Positions 1 to 12,149 of a stretch of 64,000 nt of DNA are shown piece by piece; the first letter of the stretch is position 1; each line of letters begins with the position of its first letter. The notes beneath the pieces were generated by a model. It did no database searches. It worked only from the letters and a program-made list of their open reading frames with translations, and had not been told where the DNA came from. This stretch comes from Paulownia fortunei (Eukaryota > Streptophyta > Magnoliopsida > Lamiales > Paulowniaceae), in contig CM033108.1 of assembly GCA_019321725.1 (NCBI GenBank), positions 19,977,799-20,041,798 on the forward strand, read 5' to 3'. The translations under genes and the position numbers were made by a program.

Positions 1-1
1 C

Positions 2-595
2 CATGCAGTGGGAGTTGTTAGCAAGTTTATGTCAAATCCCAAGAAAGCTCATTGGGAAGCAGTGAAGTGGATTTTGAGGTATTTACGAGGCACTGTAGAA
101 AAATGTTTATACTTTGGAAAAGTAGAGTTAAAAGTACAAGGCTACATAGATGCAGACTTTGAAGGTAAAGTCAATCACCGAAGAAGCACCACCGATTATA
201 TATTCATTATTGGAATTATAGCTGTTAGTTGGATATCGTAGTTATAAAAGATTGTCACTCTATTCACTACAGAAGCTGAATATGTAGGAGTGACTGAAGT
301 CAGTAAAGAGATGATATGGCTTCAAGGTTTGTTAATTGAGTTGGGATTCAAGCAAGAGAAGAATATTTTGCACAGTGATAATCAGAGTGCGATACACTTG
401 GTTAAGAATTTAGCATTTCATTCCAGAACCAAGCATATTGGACTTCGTTATCACTTTATCAGATCTTTATTAGAAGATAAGGTACTAATATTAGAGAAGA
501 TCCAAGGAAGTAAGAATCCAGCAGATATGTTGACAAAGATGGTGGCTATCCATAAACTGAAGTTGTGTTCAACTTTAGTTGGCCTGCAAGAGTAA
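2..595 (+). pseudogene. Ty1/Copia polyprotein 3' end (RT tail and RNase H), decayed
   Basis: The frame starting at base 2 reads the end of a Copia polyprotein: the AHWEAVKWILRYLRGT motif of the RT-RNase H connection, a DADFEG acidic motif, then TTEAEYV, LHSDNQSAIHL, SRTKHIGLRYHFIR and NPADMLTK, which are the usual RNase H landmarks in that order. The frame is broken by TAG at 239-241 and TAA at 245-247 but is otherwise continuous to the natural stop at 593-595. It lies just upstream of an LTR, as expected for the 3' end of pol. The 5' part of the element is outside the window. The two nonsense codons make it inactive. Confidence 0.93.
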
Positions 596-666
596 TAAGA
601 CTGAAAAGATCTGCTGCATAGATCGAGATGTGAAGACAGATTGAAATCAGTCTTCAAGTGCTAGAT

Positions 667-1096
667 TGTCAAGAAAATGGCCAAACATTTTTGGTCAAAA
701 ATGAAGGGTGCCTAATTTAGGCAATTGTCAATTAAGGTATCTAACCTAATTTCTTGCCTAATTTCTTACCTAAATTCTACCAACTCATGTTTTTTGAAAC
801 CTATATAAACCCCCCTAACTTTCATTTGTATATCATCCCAAAATTAGAGAATTAGAGAGAGTTTGAGAGAAAAGCTTAAGAGAAAGCTTGTGAAAGAATT
901 TTGTGAAGAAAAATTCTTGTGTGGGTTGTGAGTTGTAAATGTTATAAATACTTGTATTTTTTCTCCCTTTAGTAAAACGATCTGCAGCAGGTCCGGAGAC
1001 GTACGCATTATTGGCTGAACTCCGTTATCAAATTTGTGTGTGTTATTTTCGTTTTCACTAATCTGATTTATCAAAAAAATTTATAATTTTCCAACA
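667..1096 (+). repeat. 3' LTR of the Copia element
   Basis: The segment opens with TGTCAAG and closes with CCAACA, giving the TG...CA ends of an LTR, about 70 bp downstream of the pol stop. The bases just before it (CAAGTGCTAGAT) resemble a degenerate form of the polypurine tract common in plant Copia elements. A TATA box and a following CT-rich and T-rich stretch fit a U3-R-U5 order. The target-site duplication cannot be checked because the 5' LTR is outside the window. Confidence 0.75.
802..808 (+). promoter_or_regulatory. TATA box of the Copia LTR
   Basis: TATATAA lies about 135 bp into the 430-bp LTR, followed by a C-rich stretch. This is the usual position of the U3 core promoter in short Copia LTRs. 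Confidence 0.55.
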
Positions 1097-1547
1097 AAAT
1101 AAAACAAAATGAGGCCTCAATCTATTAAATGATCATTTTATAAGATAAATTCGGCCCTTTTGATCTATTCATCTTTTTCAAATAGGTAAATAACACTTCA
1201 TCCTGAATAAGTTGATTATTTTAGCACAATATCCGCCAAGTATAATTTTAAGCACTTTGTTGTCTCAAATTTATTTATTTTAGTATTTTATCATCTAAAA
1301 GTAAATTTTAAGTACTTTGTCCCCTCAACTTATACTTATTATAATACTTTGCTCCCTCATCCTAATGTCAATTCCAAATTAAATTTTCATCATAATAATT
1401 TTCATCGACCATCATGTATATTTTCCCTATCTTTTTACTCGAAAGTAAAAAAATAATGCATTGTAATACTTTTATATTATTGTAAATGGTAAAAGACACG
1501 AAAAATATTGATATTTTTACCATAAATAATATAACATTAGCAAAATT
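1097..1547. other. AT-rich spacer with repeated ACTTTGT motifs
   Basis: No gene is seen. Between 1195 and 1380 the phrase TTTAAG(C/T)ACTTTGT occurs twice, followed by ACTTTGCTCCCTC. This wording resembles the terminal repeats of the MITE-like element at 49321-50294, so a decayed relative may lie here. Confidence 0.35.
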
Positions 1548-2950
1548 GTCAGATTCTTATAGTGGCGGGAAACGTATATGCTGTGAAATTAAAAAAAATA
1601 AAAAATAAGAAGTATAATTACATCACATGTAATAAAAACGAATACCGGAACTCTTTTGTGATTTCTCAATTATGCTTATCCTAATACCTATGTAGGAAAG
1701 TTTTAAAAACTTTTACCTTGATAGGCATTCCCAAATGTTATCCCTCTTAACGTATCCATACATTGGAAGTTTTCCACACCAATTGAATCTATGCTAGTAG
1801 AATCAAAAAGCCTATTCTACACTAGAATTTGTGAAATTCAATTCTTAATTCAACTAGTGAATAGAAGAATTAAACCAATCGTAAAAAGTGGAACCTTTTG
1901 ATGGAAGAAAAGAATCAAAGAAGAAGTAGGCGATTTTTCTCTCCATGAGAGTTGGTTGTTTTTGATTGAAGAATGCTTATCAAAATTGGCCAAGAGAGGT
2001 GGAGTTCTTATATAGGACTCCTCCAATCCTAATCTCACTAGTTTTGCAGTTGCTCATTTCCTTATTTGATTCTTTCTTTCCATCAAACTCCAAGACAAGT
2101 TTAATTCTTGAAATTAAGCTTTCTAATGGGCCTCCTATGAGCTCATTAGCTTGAGCTTGGACTTTACTTAATTTAATTAAGTTTAATTGATGGATCCCAA
2201 TTAATTAAATAAGTTCAACATTCAATTAATTAATTAATTGGTTCCACTTAGATTTTCTAATCATATTAGAGCTTATTAAATAATATTTTTATTTAATATG
2301 TCTAATTTAATTAACTAATCATATCAATTAATTAACCTGATCATATGTAAGGCTCCTAATCATATTAGATCTAATTAAATAATCATATTATTTAATCGAA
2401 TAAATTAATTTAACTTCTTAAATTAATTTATATCCTACTTAATTAATTGATCATATCAATTAATTAATTAGCTCCACATGGAGTTCATAATTTCATTAGG
2501 TCAAATTAAGTAATTATATTATTTTAAGTGGATAAATTTATTTAATTCTTTAAATCAATTTGAGACCAAATTAGTCAATTTCTGTTAATTAATTTGATTC
2601 AACCGTTGAATATATTCTGGCTAGAAGTGTGCTCTTTTTAACTTAGTGTGTGATCCTTTAGGTTCACTCTAAGCTGACCGTGGGCTCACAACTCTTATAA
2701 CTTAGTTGAATAAATTAATTATTTTAATTAATGAATCCAGTTAATTAATTCTATTGGAATTAATCAATTAATTCCAAGAACCCACAAGTCATAGGAAACA
2801 TCTAGCAGTGCATTATGACTCCTATTCTTAGGTGAAGTGCGAACCTATTTCAATTACAAATACAATACAAGTATGGTCATTTTGTTATCTAATCTCCCGA
2901 TTGAGCCTAGAAAATGTATTATTGGTCGAAACTATAATAGTTCAATAACT
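1548..2950 (-). repeat. Copia LTR, distal part, interrupted by a LINE
   Basis: This segment aligns in the same order with the solo LTR at 27562-29805: the CCTTTTGATGGAAGAA block (1893 against 27915), long TTAATTAA-rich tracts, the block with CTAGAAGTG and CAACTCTTATAACTTAG (2600-2710 against 28545-28625), and the ATCTAATCTCCCGATT block (2887 against 28764). The match stops near 2950 and resumes at about 13375, so one LTR has been split. Read on the minus strand it contains a TATA box near 2008-2015. The outer edge at 1548 (TGTCAGATTC against TGTTGGGTTC) is a weaker call. Confidence 0.75.
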
Positions 2951-4481
2951 ATGTATCAAGAGGTCTTGGCTGTCGAAGTGTTATCAAGAGGTCTTAACGA
3001 TCTTTTCTCTAGATATTCTTATCTTTATTATAATTTTTATGGTGGTTGCCTTGTATCACATTTAGCATATGTCGATGATGTGATTTTATTTACTAGGGCC
3101 AATGACAATGGCTTGAGTATGCTTATGATTTTTTTACAACAGTATGAGTTGATATTTGGGCATCTTATAAATTCCTGAAAGAGCTCATTTGTTGTAAGAA
3201 AATGGGTAGGATCCTCAAAAGTTCAATGACTTAATAGTATGACTGCATTTGCTCTTGCAAAATTACCTATAATATATCTGGAGCACCTCTTTACAAAGGT
3301 CGAAAGAAGGCTGCCCTTTTAGATGAAATCATCGGCAAGATACGAAACCGCATTATAGGTTTGAAGAAACATCTACTTCCCCATGGTGGACGGCTGGAAT
3401 CAATCAAATTAAAAAGCTTCGTTGTCGATTTTGTCGGGGTTCATCTAAGGGCCAATCATTCATTCATTGGGCATCTTGGAAGAAAATATGCTATATATTA
3501 GATGAGGGTATCTTGGTAACTCGATGGTTGCATGATGTGGTTGATGCCTTTTCCTTTAAATTGTGGTGGACATTTAGGGGTAAATACTCCTTATGGGCTA
3601 ATTTCTTGCATAGTAAATATTGTAAAGATTCCCATCCTCTTATAGCAAAATGTACTACTAATCACACACGAGTTTGGAAGAGATTGTGTAAGACGAGGGA
3701 GGCTGCGGAAAAATTCATATTCTGGCAAGTAAATAATGGCAACTCTTCATTTTGGTATGATCAATGGTGTGCTTGCGGACCTCTTTTTCAATGTGTTGAT
3801 GTGAATTGTGTTAACTTGATCCCAATCTCTTTGTACTGGCTGAATAGAGAGTGAGATTCCAGATTGATTGCTCAGGTTCTACCTCCTCATGTTGTTCAAC
3901 AAGTTCTTTCAGTGGCAATTGGAACTTCAGCACCAGATTTGATGCTATGGAAAATATCTACAAATGGAGTTTTTATATTGAAATCTGCTTGGTTGGAGCT
4001 GAGACAGAGCAAGACTGTGCGACCATTATTTTCTAAATTCTGGAATCAAATGATAATGACAACGACTTCTATCTTTCTTTGGAGGTTATTTCACAAATGG
4101 ATTCCCATAGATGAGATAATGCTCAATCGTGGATTCAAAATAGCTTCAATTTGTTTTTGGTGTTGACATAGTGAAGAAACTTTGGCACATTTATTCATTA
4201 ATGGGCCTCTTACAACATCTGTATGGACTTTCTTTGGAGACCGATTCAGAATTGGGGTTCCTTCAACTTTATCCATTGTCCATATTGTTCAATTATGGGC
4301 CTCTTCTACAACTTATCCAAGGCATGTTCATTGCCTTATCCCTTTCTTAATTTTATGGTATATTTGGATTGCTAGAAACGATTCGAAATATCAAAACATT
4401 CCAGTGAATGGGAATAGAATTATTGGAAATATTCTCAACCATATCCAAGTTAGATGGTTAAGATCGCCTCATAGTTGGTAC
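2951..4481 (+). pseudogene. L1-like LINE, reverse transcriptase C-terminus to linker, decayed
   Basis: Translation shows a non-LTR reverse transcriptase: AVEVLSRGLNDLF, then HLAYVDDVILFTRAND, which carries the YxDD catalytic motif, then the YELIFGHLINS and KSSF motifs. From 3513 comes the plant L1 region after the RT (WLHDVVDAFSFKLWW, then VWKRLCKTREAAEKFIFW) and a zinc-finger-like segment near 4150-4300. Stops and frame changes occur near 3178, 3240-3510, 3853 and 4165. The 5' end is missing, as is common for LINEs. The coding sequence runs directly into the CACTA end at 4482 and continues at 12707. Confidence 0.88.
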
Positions 4482-4499
4482 CACTACAGGAAAAAGAGA

Positions 4500-5250
4500 A
4501 AATAGCGACGAAATTTTAGCGATGTTAACTTATTTTCATCGCTAAGATGACTATTAGCGACGAATCGATCAAAAACTGTCGCTAAGTATGGTCAAAATAT
4601 TAGTGATGACATGAAATACATCGTCGCTAACTTTAAATTTATATTTATTCTATTTTTCACAAATGTTAGCGACGAAACGTTTTCAATATCGTCGCAAAAA
4701 TTGTATGTTAGCGGCGATTTTACGGAGGTATCGTCGCTAACTTTAAAAAATATATAAATTATATTTGTTTTTCTATTTTAATGATGACGATATTAAATTT
4801 CATCGTTAAAGTTAAAAAAAAATATTTTTCTTTTCGTAGCATTTTGCGACGATTTTCATATTTCGTTGCTAAGTTTTTTTTGTTTGAAACTTAGCGAAGA
4901 CATTCCTATTAATATTGCTAAGGGTGATTTAACTTTTATTTTTAAATTTTTTTTTATCTTAGCGACGATGTTTTGAAGTTATCGTCGCTAAGTGCCAACG
5001 TTAGCAACGACGTTTCGCATGTCGTCGTTAAGGTTCATTTAATTTTTATTTTTGAACAAATATGTTAGTGACGACTTGCAAAAAATGTGTCGCTAACATG
5101 TAACGACGACGTTTTGCATGTCGTCGCTAAGTGTCATTTAATTTTTATTTTTAACAAATATGTTAGTGACTATGTGCAAATAATTCATTGCTAACATGTA
5201 TGTTAGCGACATGTTAGCGACGACGTGCATTTGTTTCGTCGCTAACATAT
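4500..5250. repeat. CACTA left subterminal repeat array
   Basis: More than a dozen direct and inverted copies of the 9-11 bp unit TTAGCGACGAA or its complement lie here, often paired as short hairpins (for example near 4545-4580 and 4975-4992). In En/Spm elements such units bind the TNPA-type protein. The units match those at 12150-12690. Confidence 0.88.
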
Positions 5251-5339
5251 CGAGTTTTATCTTTCCCCTTTTTTCTTTCTTTCTTGATTGAAAACCATCA
5301 TCTCTCTCTTTCCTCTCTCTCGCTCTCTGCCTCGTGCGC

Positions 5340-5650
5340 CATCGCCTCCCTGATCTTCCACTGCCACTGCCACCACCCCGCGCAACAGCTGCCTAGTACA
5401 ACACTTTCCTCAGCTGCCACCGTCGCTCCCACAGCCACGGCTCGTTAAACCCTGCTCCGTCGCCTTCGTGCTCTTCCACCGCCACCACTATCGCCACTGC
5501 CATTGCCTTACGCAGCAGACGGCTGGTACATCACCTTCCTCTGCAACCAGAACCCCTGCTCTGTCACATCTATCCTCTTCCATAACCACCGCCACCATCG
5601 CGAACAACCATCGTCTGGTACACCACCTTCCTATCCTGCCACCGCCTGGT
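5340..5650 (+). repeat. GC-rich leader with three degenerate tandem units
   Basis: A CT-rich tract (5260-5330) leads into three imperfect units of about 105-115 bp starting near 5352, 5468 and 5571. Each contains CTTCCA followed by CCGCCACC-like triplets and later a GTACA(A/T)CACCTTCCT-like phrase. The composition is far above the surrounding GC content. It resembles a transcribed leader of the CACTA gene. Short open frames here are rich in His, Ser and Pro and look incidental. Confidence 0.55.
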
Positions 5651-6881
5651 ATAATAATAAATTTTATTATTTATTTATTTTTAATAGCTAATTATTTATT
5701 TGCTTTTTTTGAGTGCTTCAAAGGATCAACATCTTGATTCAATTCAAAATTATAACAAAAACTTATAATATTAGTATTTATCATGAAAAAATATAGCAAT
5801 TTTTCGTACTCCAACTGAAAATTAAAATTCAGGGTGCCATTTAATTGAAGTGTTTAAGCTATAATTATTTGAAAATTAAAATCCTTAATTGCATTGGAGT
5901 AAAATTTGTCAGAAATATTTAAGTTGTTTATGTTTTCAATTGGAGCCGTTTTATACTGTAATGACAAATATCTATATTGCTATTGCATAATTCTTTCAGA
6001 TTTAAGTCATAATGAATTTTAAACTATAACCATTGCTTGAGGATGAATTTAAAACTAATTCTACTGGAGTTGACAACTACTTCAATTAAATGGCTAAAAT
6101 CTTTCACATTTAAAGAAAAATATTGATTTTCAGATTAGGAAAACTATAATGGTATAGAAGAGGGGGAGATTGTTATTTCAATGTCAGTTCAAAGTTAATT
6201 TATTATGTTTGCACGCTTATATATATTACTATTAATTTTCTTGCAATTGTTATAGTTCTTCATGCAATGATTAAGCAATATGTACCTTTTTTTCATTAGA
6301 ACATATATAAATATTAAGGTAGTAAGACACTCTTAATTTGAAGCTATCACGGGTAGTATGACTCCTCTGTTGGATTTATTTGCACCTATAATCTTGTATT
6401 ATTTTAAATATATTGTTATTTGTAGTACATTTTTTGTTTTTGCATATGCATTCACAAACCTTAGACCTCGTTTGGAATTTAGCATCAAAAAAATTTAAAA
6501 TCTTGAATGATTTTAAAATTTGATGTTAAATTCTGAATTGTCCAGTTTGGATAGTTTGAGAACGTGTACTTAACTATGGTTCAATTAGTATGTTATTTGT
6601 CTCGTGTACGCAATTAACTATTTTGGTTTGTATCTCTCTTTGTTCTTCGAGTACACTGTAATATGTGTACTTGGAGAACTATGGGAAGATGTTGTCGAAA
6701 TTTTTACGTGAATGAAACAAAGTGGTCATACTTATAAAATCACAAATAAGTGCACGTTCTTGAATAGGATAGGGTCCTTACCAAAGAGTGGAAGGAAAAG
6801 TGGAAGTAATGCATGCCATTAATGAACATTAGTGCTTTAAAATCAATTATCTAATTACTATCATCAACAGGTCGTATAATT
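5651..6881. other. AT-rich stretch between CACTA leader and transposase
   Basis: No coding sequence is seen. It may be a first intron of the transposase gene, because a leader-like region lies before it and the transposase starts after it. A T-rich tract and ATCAACAG precede the transposase start at 6882. Near 6470-6560 there is a short inverted repeat around AAATTTAAAATCTTGAATGA. Confidence 0.4.
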
Positions 6882-9391
6882 ATGGATCGAAATTGGATAA
6901 TGAATCGGAATCGAGTGGCTCCAGAATATATAAATGGTTTAAATTATTTTTTGGACATAGCAAAGAATTATATGTCAACCTTTGGGTTATCGAAGATTTG
7001 TTGTCCTTGTCGAAGGTATGGAAATTTATATCAATTTAATTTGGATTACGTTCGAGGATACATTTATAGATTGGGGATTTATAAGTTATACAAAGTGGAC
7101 TTTTCATGGAGAAGTTACTACACCAACTGATGATAGGAATCCCATAAATGAAGTTGAGCATGTGAGTGTGGACGAAGAAGATGATACTTTCTTTGATATG
7201 TTAAATAACTTGAGGGATGTTGAACTTGTTGGTAGTAGTGGGGTTCGACGGGAGGATAATAATGAAAACCTATCTGCAGAGGAGTTGGGAGAAAATTATA
7301 TATCAATGTTTGAAGAAGCATATCGAGAGTTATATTTCGATTGTACTAATTTTTCTGCATTTAGTTTCTTAGTGAAATTAATGCATGTGAAGGTGTTGAA
7401 TGGTTGGAGTAATAAGTCATTTAATATGTTGCTTCAATTATTGCGAGAAGTATTTCCAAAACCGAATACAATTCCAAGCTCTCATTACGAAGCTAAAAAA
7501 ATGTTAAGAGAGTTAGGGTTGGGATATGAATCTATACATGCTGGTAAAAATGATTATATCTTATTTTGGGGTGAACACAAGGGCAAAGATACATGTCCAC
7601 ATGTAAGGAGTCCTGATTTAAGTATGATGAGGTGAACAAGAAAAAAATCCCTCAAAAAATCCTTCGATATTTTTCTTTGAAGCCAAGATTGGAGCGGTTG
7701 TTTTTGTCGAAACATACAGCAAGAGATATGAGATGGCATAAAGAAAAAAGGGTTGAAATTGATGGGGTACTAAGACACCCAACTGATGCTGAAGCGTGGA
7801 AAGAGTTTGAGAAATTGCATGAAATATTTACAGATGATCCTAGAAATGTTCGTTTGGGCTTGAAAACTAATGGTTTTAATCCAATTGAAACATGTCAAAT
7901 GGTTACAGTATGTGGCTAGTTTTACTTGTGCCGTATAATTTGCCCCTATGGAAAATGATGAAACCGTCGTACTAATTATGTGTCTTTTAATTCCTAGGCC
8001 TAAGGCACCTAGAAAAGAGATAGATGTGTACTTGCATCCTTTAATCAATGAATTAAAGGAGTTATGGAGTAAGGGGATAGAAATATATGATGCAACTATA
8101 GAACGAATATTTCAATTACATGTTGTTGTTATATGGACAATTCATAACTTCCCAGCATATGGAACAATGTCTGGGTGGAGCACTAAGGGTTATAATGCAT
8201 GTCCTATATGTCTTGAAGATACTGTGAGTCAAAGATTGCACAGTAAAATATGTTACGCAGGCCATCGTCAGTTCCTACATGATAAGCACTCATGGCGTAA
8301 AAATAAGAGCTTCAATGGGAAGTTTGAAAGTGAAGGTCTACCACGAACCTTTAGTGGTAGTCAGATTTTAACTCTAGATACGTTGCCTGAAGTGACCTTT
8401 GATAAAGATCCTGCGGTAACTGGTAAAAGACGACGGTCAGTTGGTGATTCGAATTGGGTTAAAAAGTTAATTTTCTTTGAGTTAGAGTATTGGTAAGACT
8501 TGAAGTTGAGGCATAATCTGGATGTTATGCACATTGAAAAGAACATTTGTGATGCTCTGGTTGGCACATTGTTGAGTATAGATGGGAAGTCAAAGGACAC
8601 GGTCAAAGCTCGACTAGACATACAAGATATGGGTACAAGGAGTGAATTGCATCTGATGAAGATTGGGGACAGAGTCAGTAAGCCACATGAAAGTTACACA
8701 TTCACTTTGGAAGAAAGACATGCATTTTGTCGGTTTTTAAAATCTGTGAAGTTCCCCGATGGTTATGCCGTAAATATCTCAAGGAATGTGAATATGAATG
8801 ATGAAAAGTTATATGGCTTGAAGACACATGACTGTCATGTCCTTTTGCAAAGATTACTTCCAATCGCAATAAGGAAGTTTTTGCCAAAGGATATTTGTGG
8901 CACAATTGTTGAGCTATATGACTTTTTCAAAAAACTCACTTCAAGAACTTTACATATTGCAGACTTGACAAAAATGGAGTAGGACATAATATTCATTTTG
9001 TGCAAGATGGAACGAATATTTCCTCCAGCATTTTTTACTTGGATGATATAAAACATGGAGGAAGATGAAAACTTGTGCAAAAGATGCAACATCGAGAAAT
9101 ATATGAAGTAATCGAAAAGGAAGACGAAAATAGCGATGAACATGAATTTGAAAGTTCATCCAACAATGAGTCTAATCAAGAGATTTCATCAGATGAGATA
9201 AGCTTAAGTGTTCCTGAAGATTTAAAATTTCATATCTTTGTAGACTAGACATTCAACCTCAACATATAGAATTATTGGATACACAAGCAAGTTTCTCTGA
9301 GAACATACATAATTTTATTAATGATGAAGACAAAAATACTCAGTTAGATAGTGAGGGAGAAGAGCAAATGTCTGATGATGGTAGTGACTAA
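6882..9391 (+). pseudogene. CACTA Tnp2-type transposase, broken
   Basis: It begins MDRNWIMNRNRVAPEYINGL with a cysteine pair (KICCPCRRYGN), the transposase-associated N-terminal domain of plant CACTA proteins. Then comes the Tnp2 core: CTNFSAFSFLVKLMHVKVLN, IPSSHYEAKKMLRELGLGYE, GPKAP-type PRPKAPRKEIDVYL, FPAYGTMSGWSTKG and NLDVMHIEKNICDALVGT. The reading frame changes near 7000-7080, near 7630 and again near 7920, with in-frame stops at 8494-8496 and 8980-8982. An acidic tail is suggested by the Glu/Asp-rich code at 9120-9390. The conserved C-terminal region usual after ERIFPPAFF appears missing. Not functional as written. Confidence 0.93.
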
Positions 9392-9821
9392 TGGTATGAA
9401 CTATCAACTTTTATTTTACTTCATTTTATTACGTATTTATACTATGACATTATAAACTTCTCATAAGAAAATAATAGAAATCCAATAGGCATGTTTGGTT
9501 TCCTTTCTTTGAATTATTTTATCATTTGCTTTATCTCTAACTTTATTTCATTCATTTATTATTGTTAATTGTGAATGTTAATAATTATTATTTCAATCCT
9601 AATATTTATATCTTTTGATTGTGTTTACTAATTATTATTTTTTAGTCATTCGCTAGCAGTTGTTTGTACCCTCTAGCCACTCTCTACTATAGTAACTCCT
9701 TCGAGTTCTGCTTACAGTAAGAATTTTAAATAGATTGATATTATTCCTAATTTTTTAGTAAAGTTCATAAATAATCTTATTTATATTATCTGTTTAACCA
9801 GATGTTTGTTTTTTTATAAAT
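9392..9821. other. Spacer between the two CACTA genes
   Basis: AT-rich and without coding content. It probably holds the transposase 3' end and the promoter or leader of the downstream gene. Confidence 0.4.
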
Positions 9822-11578
9822 ATGTCTCCTAAAAGGATTGAGGAGCAACCCATTATTGATCGAGCTACTTCTAACATTCCGATGGAGGAGGGTACATTTG
9901 ATGGTTTGTTTTGTTTTTTAACTTATTTTATATTATCATTATTTAATAATTATATTGAATAGTAATCTAACATATTTTTTACTATTGCAGCTTCTATGCA
10001 GAGGCAACATCGAGATACGAGAGTCGCACATGGTGACATAGTCAGATGTTAGATAGAGAAGATGGGGAGGATACCAATTACATTTCGCAAATCCGATGGT
10101 CGTCCTACAGGGTAGCATGCATCCTCCTTTATGACAGAGCTTAGTGAGCAGTGAAGAAGTTTGCACCGTTACAAGTTACTGATTGGAGGCACATTACAGA
10201 GGAGCAGAAGAGGTCCATATTTGATCGGTTGTTAGTTAGTATAATTAACTATCTTATTTATTGGTTTACTTTCTCTTTGATATATTAAATATTAACATAT
10301 ATTTTTTTTGTAGGCTATGTTTACTGTAGACTTTGGCACTGGACCAGAGTCAGGTAAGAAAAAGACCGATGGGCTGATGAGTGCTCGATACAGAGATAAC
10401 CACTAGAAGATGCACAAACACTACAAAAGTCTCACATCCCTACCTTGGGAGGAGCGATTGAAACATATGCCTCATGATTTCTGTGAGACTCAGGCGAATT
10501 GGGAGTATATGTGCACATTATTCGCGTCATAGGAGTTTTAGGTAAATTTAATAATAAGTTTTAGCTAATTTATTTAATGAAATCTTATTCAGTTAAGAAA
10601 GAGATCGATGGGCTAATGAGTGCTCGATACAGAGACAACCGCCAGAAGATGAGCGATTGAAACATATGCCTTATGATTTCTGTGAGACTCACGCGGATTA
10701 GGAGTATATGTACACATTATTCGAGTCAGAGGAGTTTAAGGTAAATTTAATAATAAGTTTTAGCTAATTTATTTAATGAAATCTTATATTTATTAATTTA
10801 ATCTTATGATGTTTACTGCTTTAACTTTTTATTTGCAGAAACGGTCAACGACAAACTCTGCAAATCGAGCACAATTACCTTATAATCATCGTGGAGGTTC
10901 AAAATTCTTTGTGCAGTACAATTACGATGGTGTAAGTATATAAAATCTTAAGTTTCATTTAAATAATTACTGTACTCGTTAAGTAACATATGGCATATGT
11001 TATTTCTAGACCGATGGAACTAGTAGAAAAGATTAAATTACTATTTTTAATGAAACTCACTTCAGCACAACGAAGGGCTGGGTAGGGGATAGAGCTCAGA
11101 GCGCATAAGTAATTAATCCATTCAATTGTTTCTTTTTAATTTATTTAAAACTAAATATGTTTATATTTATTAATTTTAGGATGAGATGGTGCGACTTCGA
11201 GAGGAGTACCCAGAGTCACAGACTCACACAAATAGCGGGGATGATGCTCACGCCTTAGACAATGTACAGATTATAGATAGAGTGTGTAATCATGTCCTCG
11301 ATACACGTTCGGGGTACGTATGTAGGCTTGGAAATGGGCCCAAACCTCTCAGGTCGACTACTTCTAATGCTACATCATCTAAACCGACCAATGCAGTGCT
11401 TAGAGATCAGCTTTATATGACACAGGATGAGCTAGCAGACACCAGGACTGAGCTATTTGTTTATAAAGACAAACTGCATCTCATGGAGACACAACAAGCC
11501 ATGATTCTATAGTTTTTTGATAAGGTGTCTCCCGGTGCATCGCAAACAATACAGTCACTGAGCCAGCAGCAGCATTAA
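9822..11578 (+). pseudogene. CACTA second gene, TNPA-like DNA-binding protein, broken
   Basis: Several exons can be traced. 9822-9901 starts MSPKRIEEQPII and ends at a GT donor. From about 9991 come GDIV and RIPITF motifs and, in another frame, APLQVTDWRHITEEQKR. From 10318 comes MFTVDFGTGPESGKKK with MSARYRDN and PHDFCETQANWEYMC. From 10841 comes ANRAQLPYNHRGGSKFF. From 11011 comes NETHFSTTKGW, and from 11180 MVRLREEYPESQTH and a final coiled-coil-like stretch (residues LRDQLYMTQDELADTRTEL). These are in the order of plant Ptta/En-Spm proteins. TAG and TGA codons within the exons and a duplicated exon show it is inactive. Confidence 0.8.
10351..10787 (+). repeat. Tandem duplication of one exon and its intron
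   Basis: Unit 1 (10351-10588) and unit 2 (10590-10787) share the exon from the AAGA(C/T)CGATGGGCT phrase to GGAGTTT and the following intron start (GTAAATTTAATAATAAG). Unit 2 lacks about 40 bp from the middle of the exon that encodes HKHYKSLTSLPWEE. Confidence 0.85.
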
Positions 11579-12149
11579 TCCTCCTCAGCTCCACCCCGGC
11601 CTCCATTGCCTCAGACTTAGTTTTGTGTAAATATTTCATAACTTTTTTTAATGGATTAATTGTTATGTCAATGTTATTCATATAAGTCGTTGTTGTTTTG
11701 ATATATATGATTATATTTAATATATAGTGTTGATTTATTTCTAATTACATCTTTGGTTTGTTATTCTGCAGTCATGACTGGAAAAGCACCTGAAGATTCT
11801 TATTTGAATTCTCATTTAGGTGTATTAGACTTCTGTCTAATTTGTATATGAAGATATTTTATTTTTAATGTTGACTTTTATAGTGGTTTGTTTAATGATT
11901 CATTTGTATAATTTGTATATATGATGCTTTCTTTAATATACGACGAGTTTTCTAATGAAATGTCTTTTAGTTAATGTTTAAATTGTTGGAATAATAAATG
12001 TCTTGTGGATGGTTGTTGGGGTTGTTGAATATTTGTGAATGGTTGAGATAAACAGGTTGTGGATTTATTGTTTAAAATATGGTATAATTTGAATTTGTTG
12101 TTTAAAACAGGATAAAAAGATCAAAATAATTAAAATAATTAAAAAAAAT
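11579..12149. other. CACTA 3' untranslated region or spacer
   Basis: AT-rich, without coding signal, lying between the end of the TNPA-like frame and the right subterminal array. Confidence 0.45.

Noticed and set aside
4500..5250. A CRISPR-like array of short repeats
   Set aside because: The units have irregular spacing and both orientations, and lie beside a CACTA terminus. They are transposon subterminal repeats.
5468..5737. His/Ser/Thr-rich open frames in the CACTA leader
   Set aside because: They arise from CCGCCACC-type tandem units. No domain is seen and overlapping frames are equally open.
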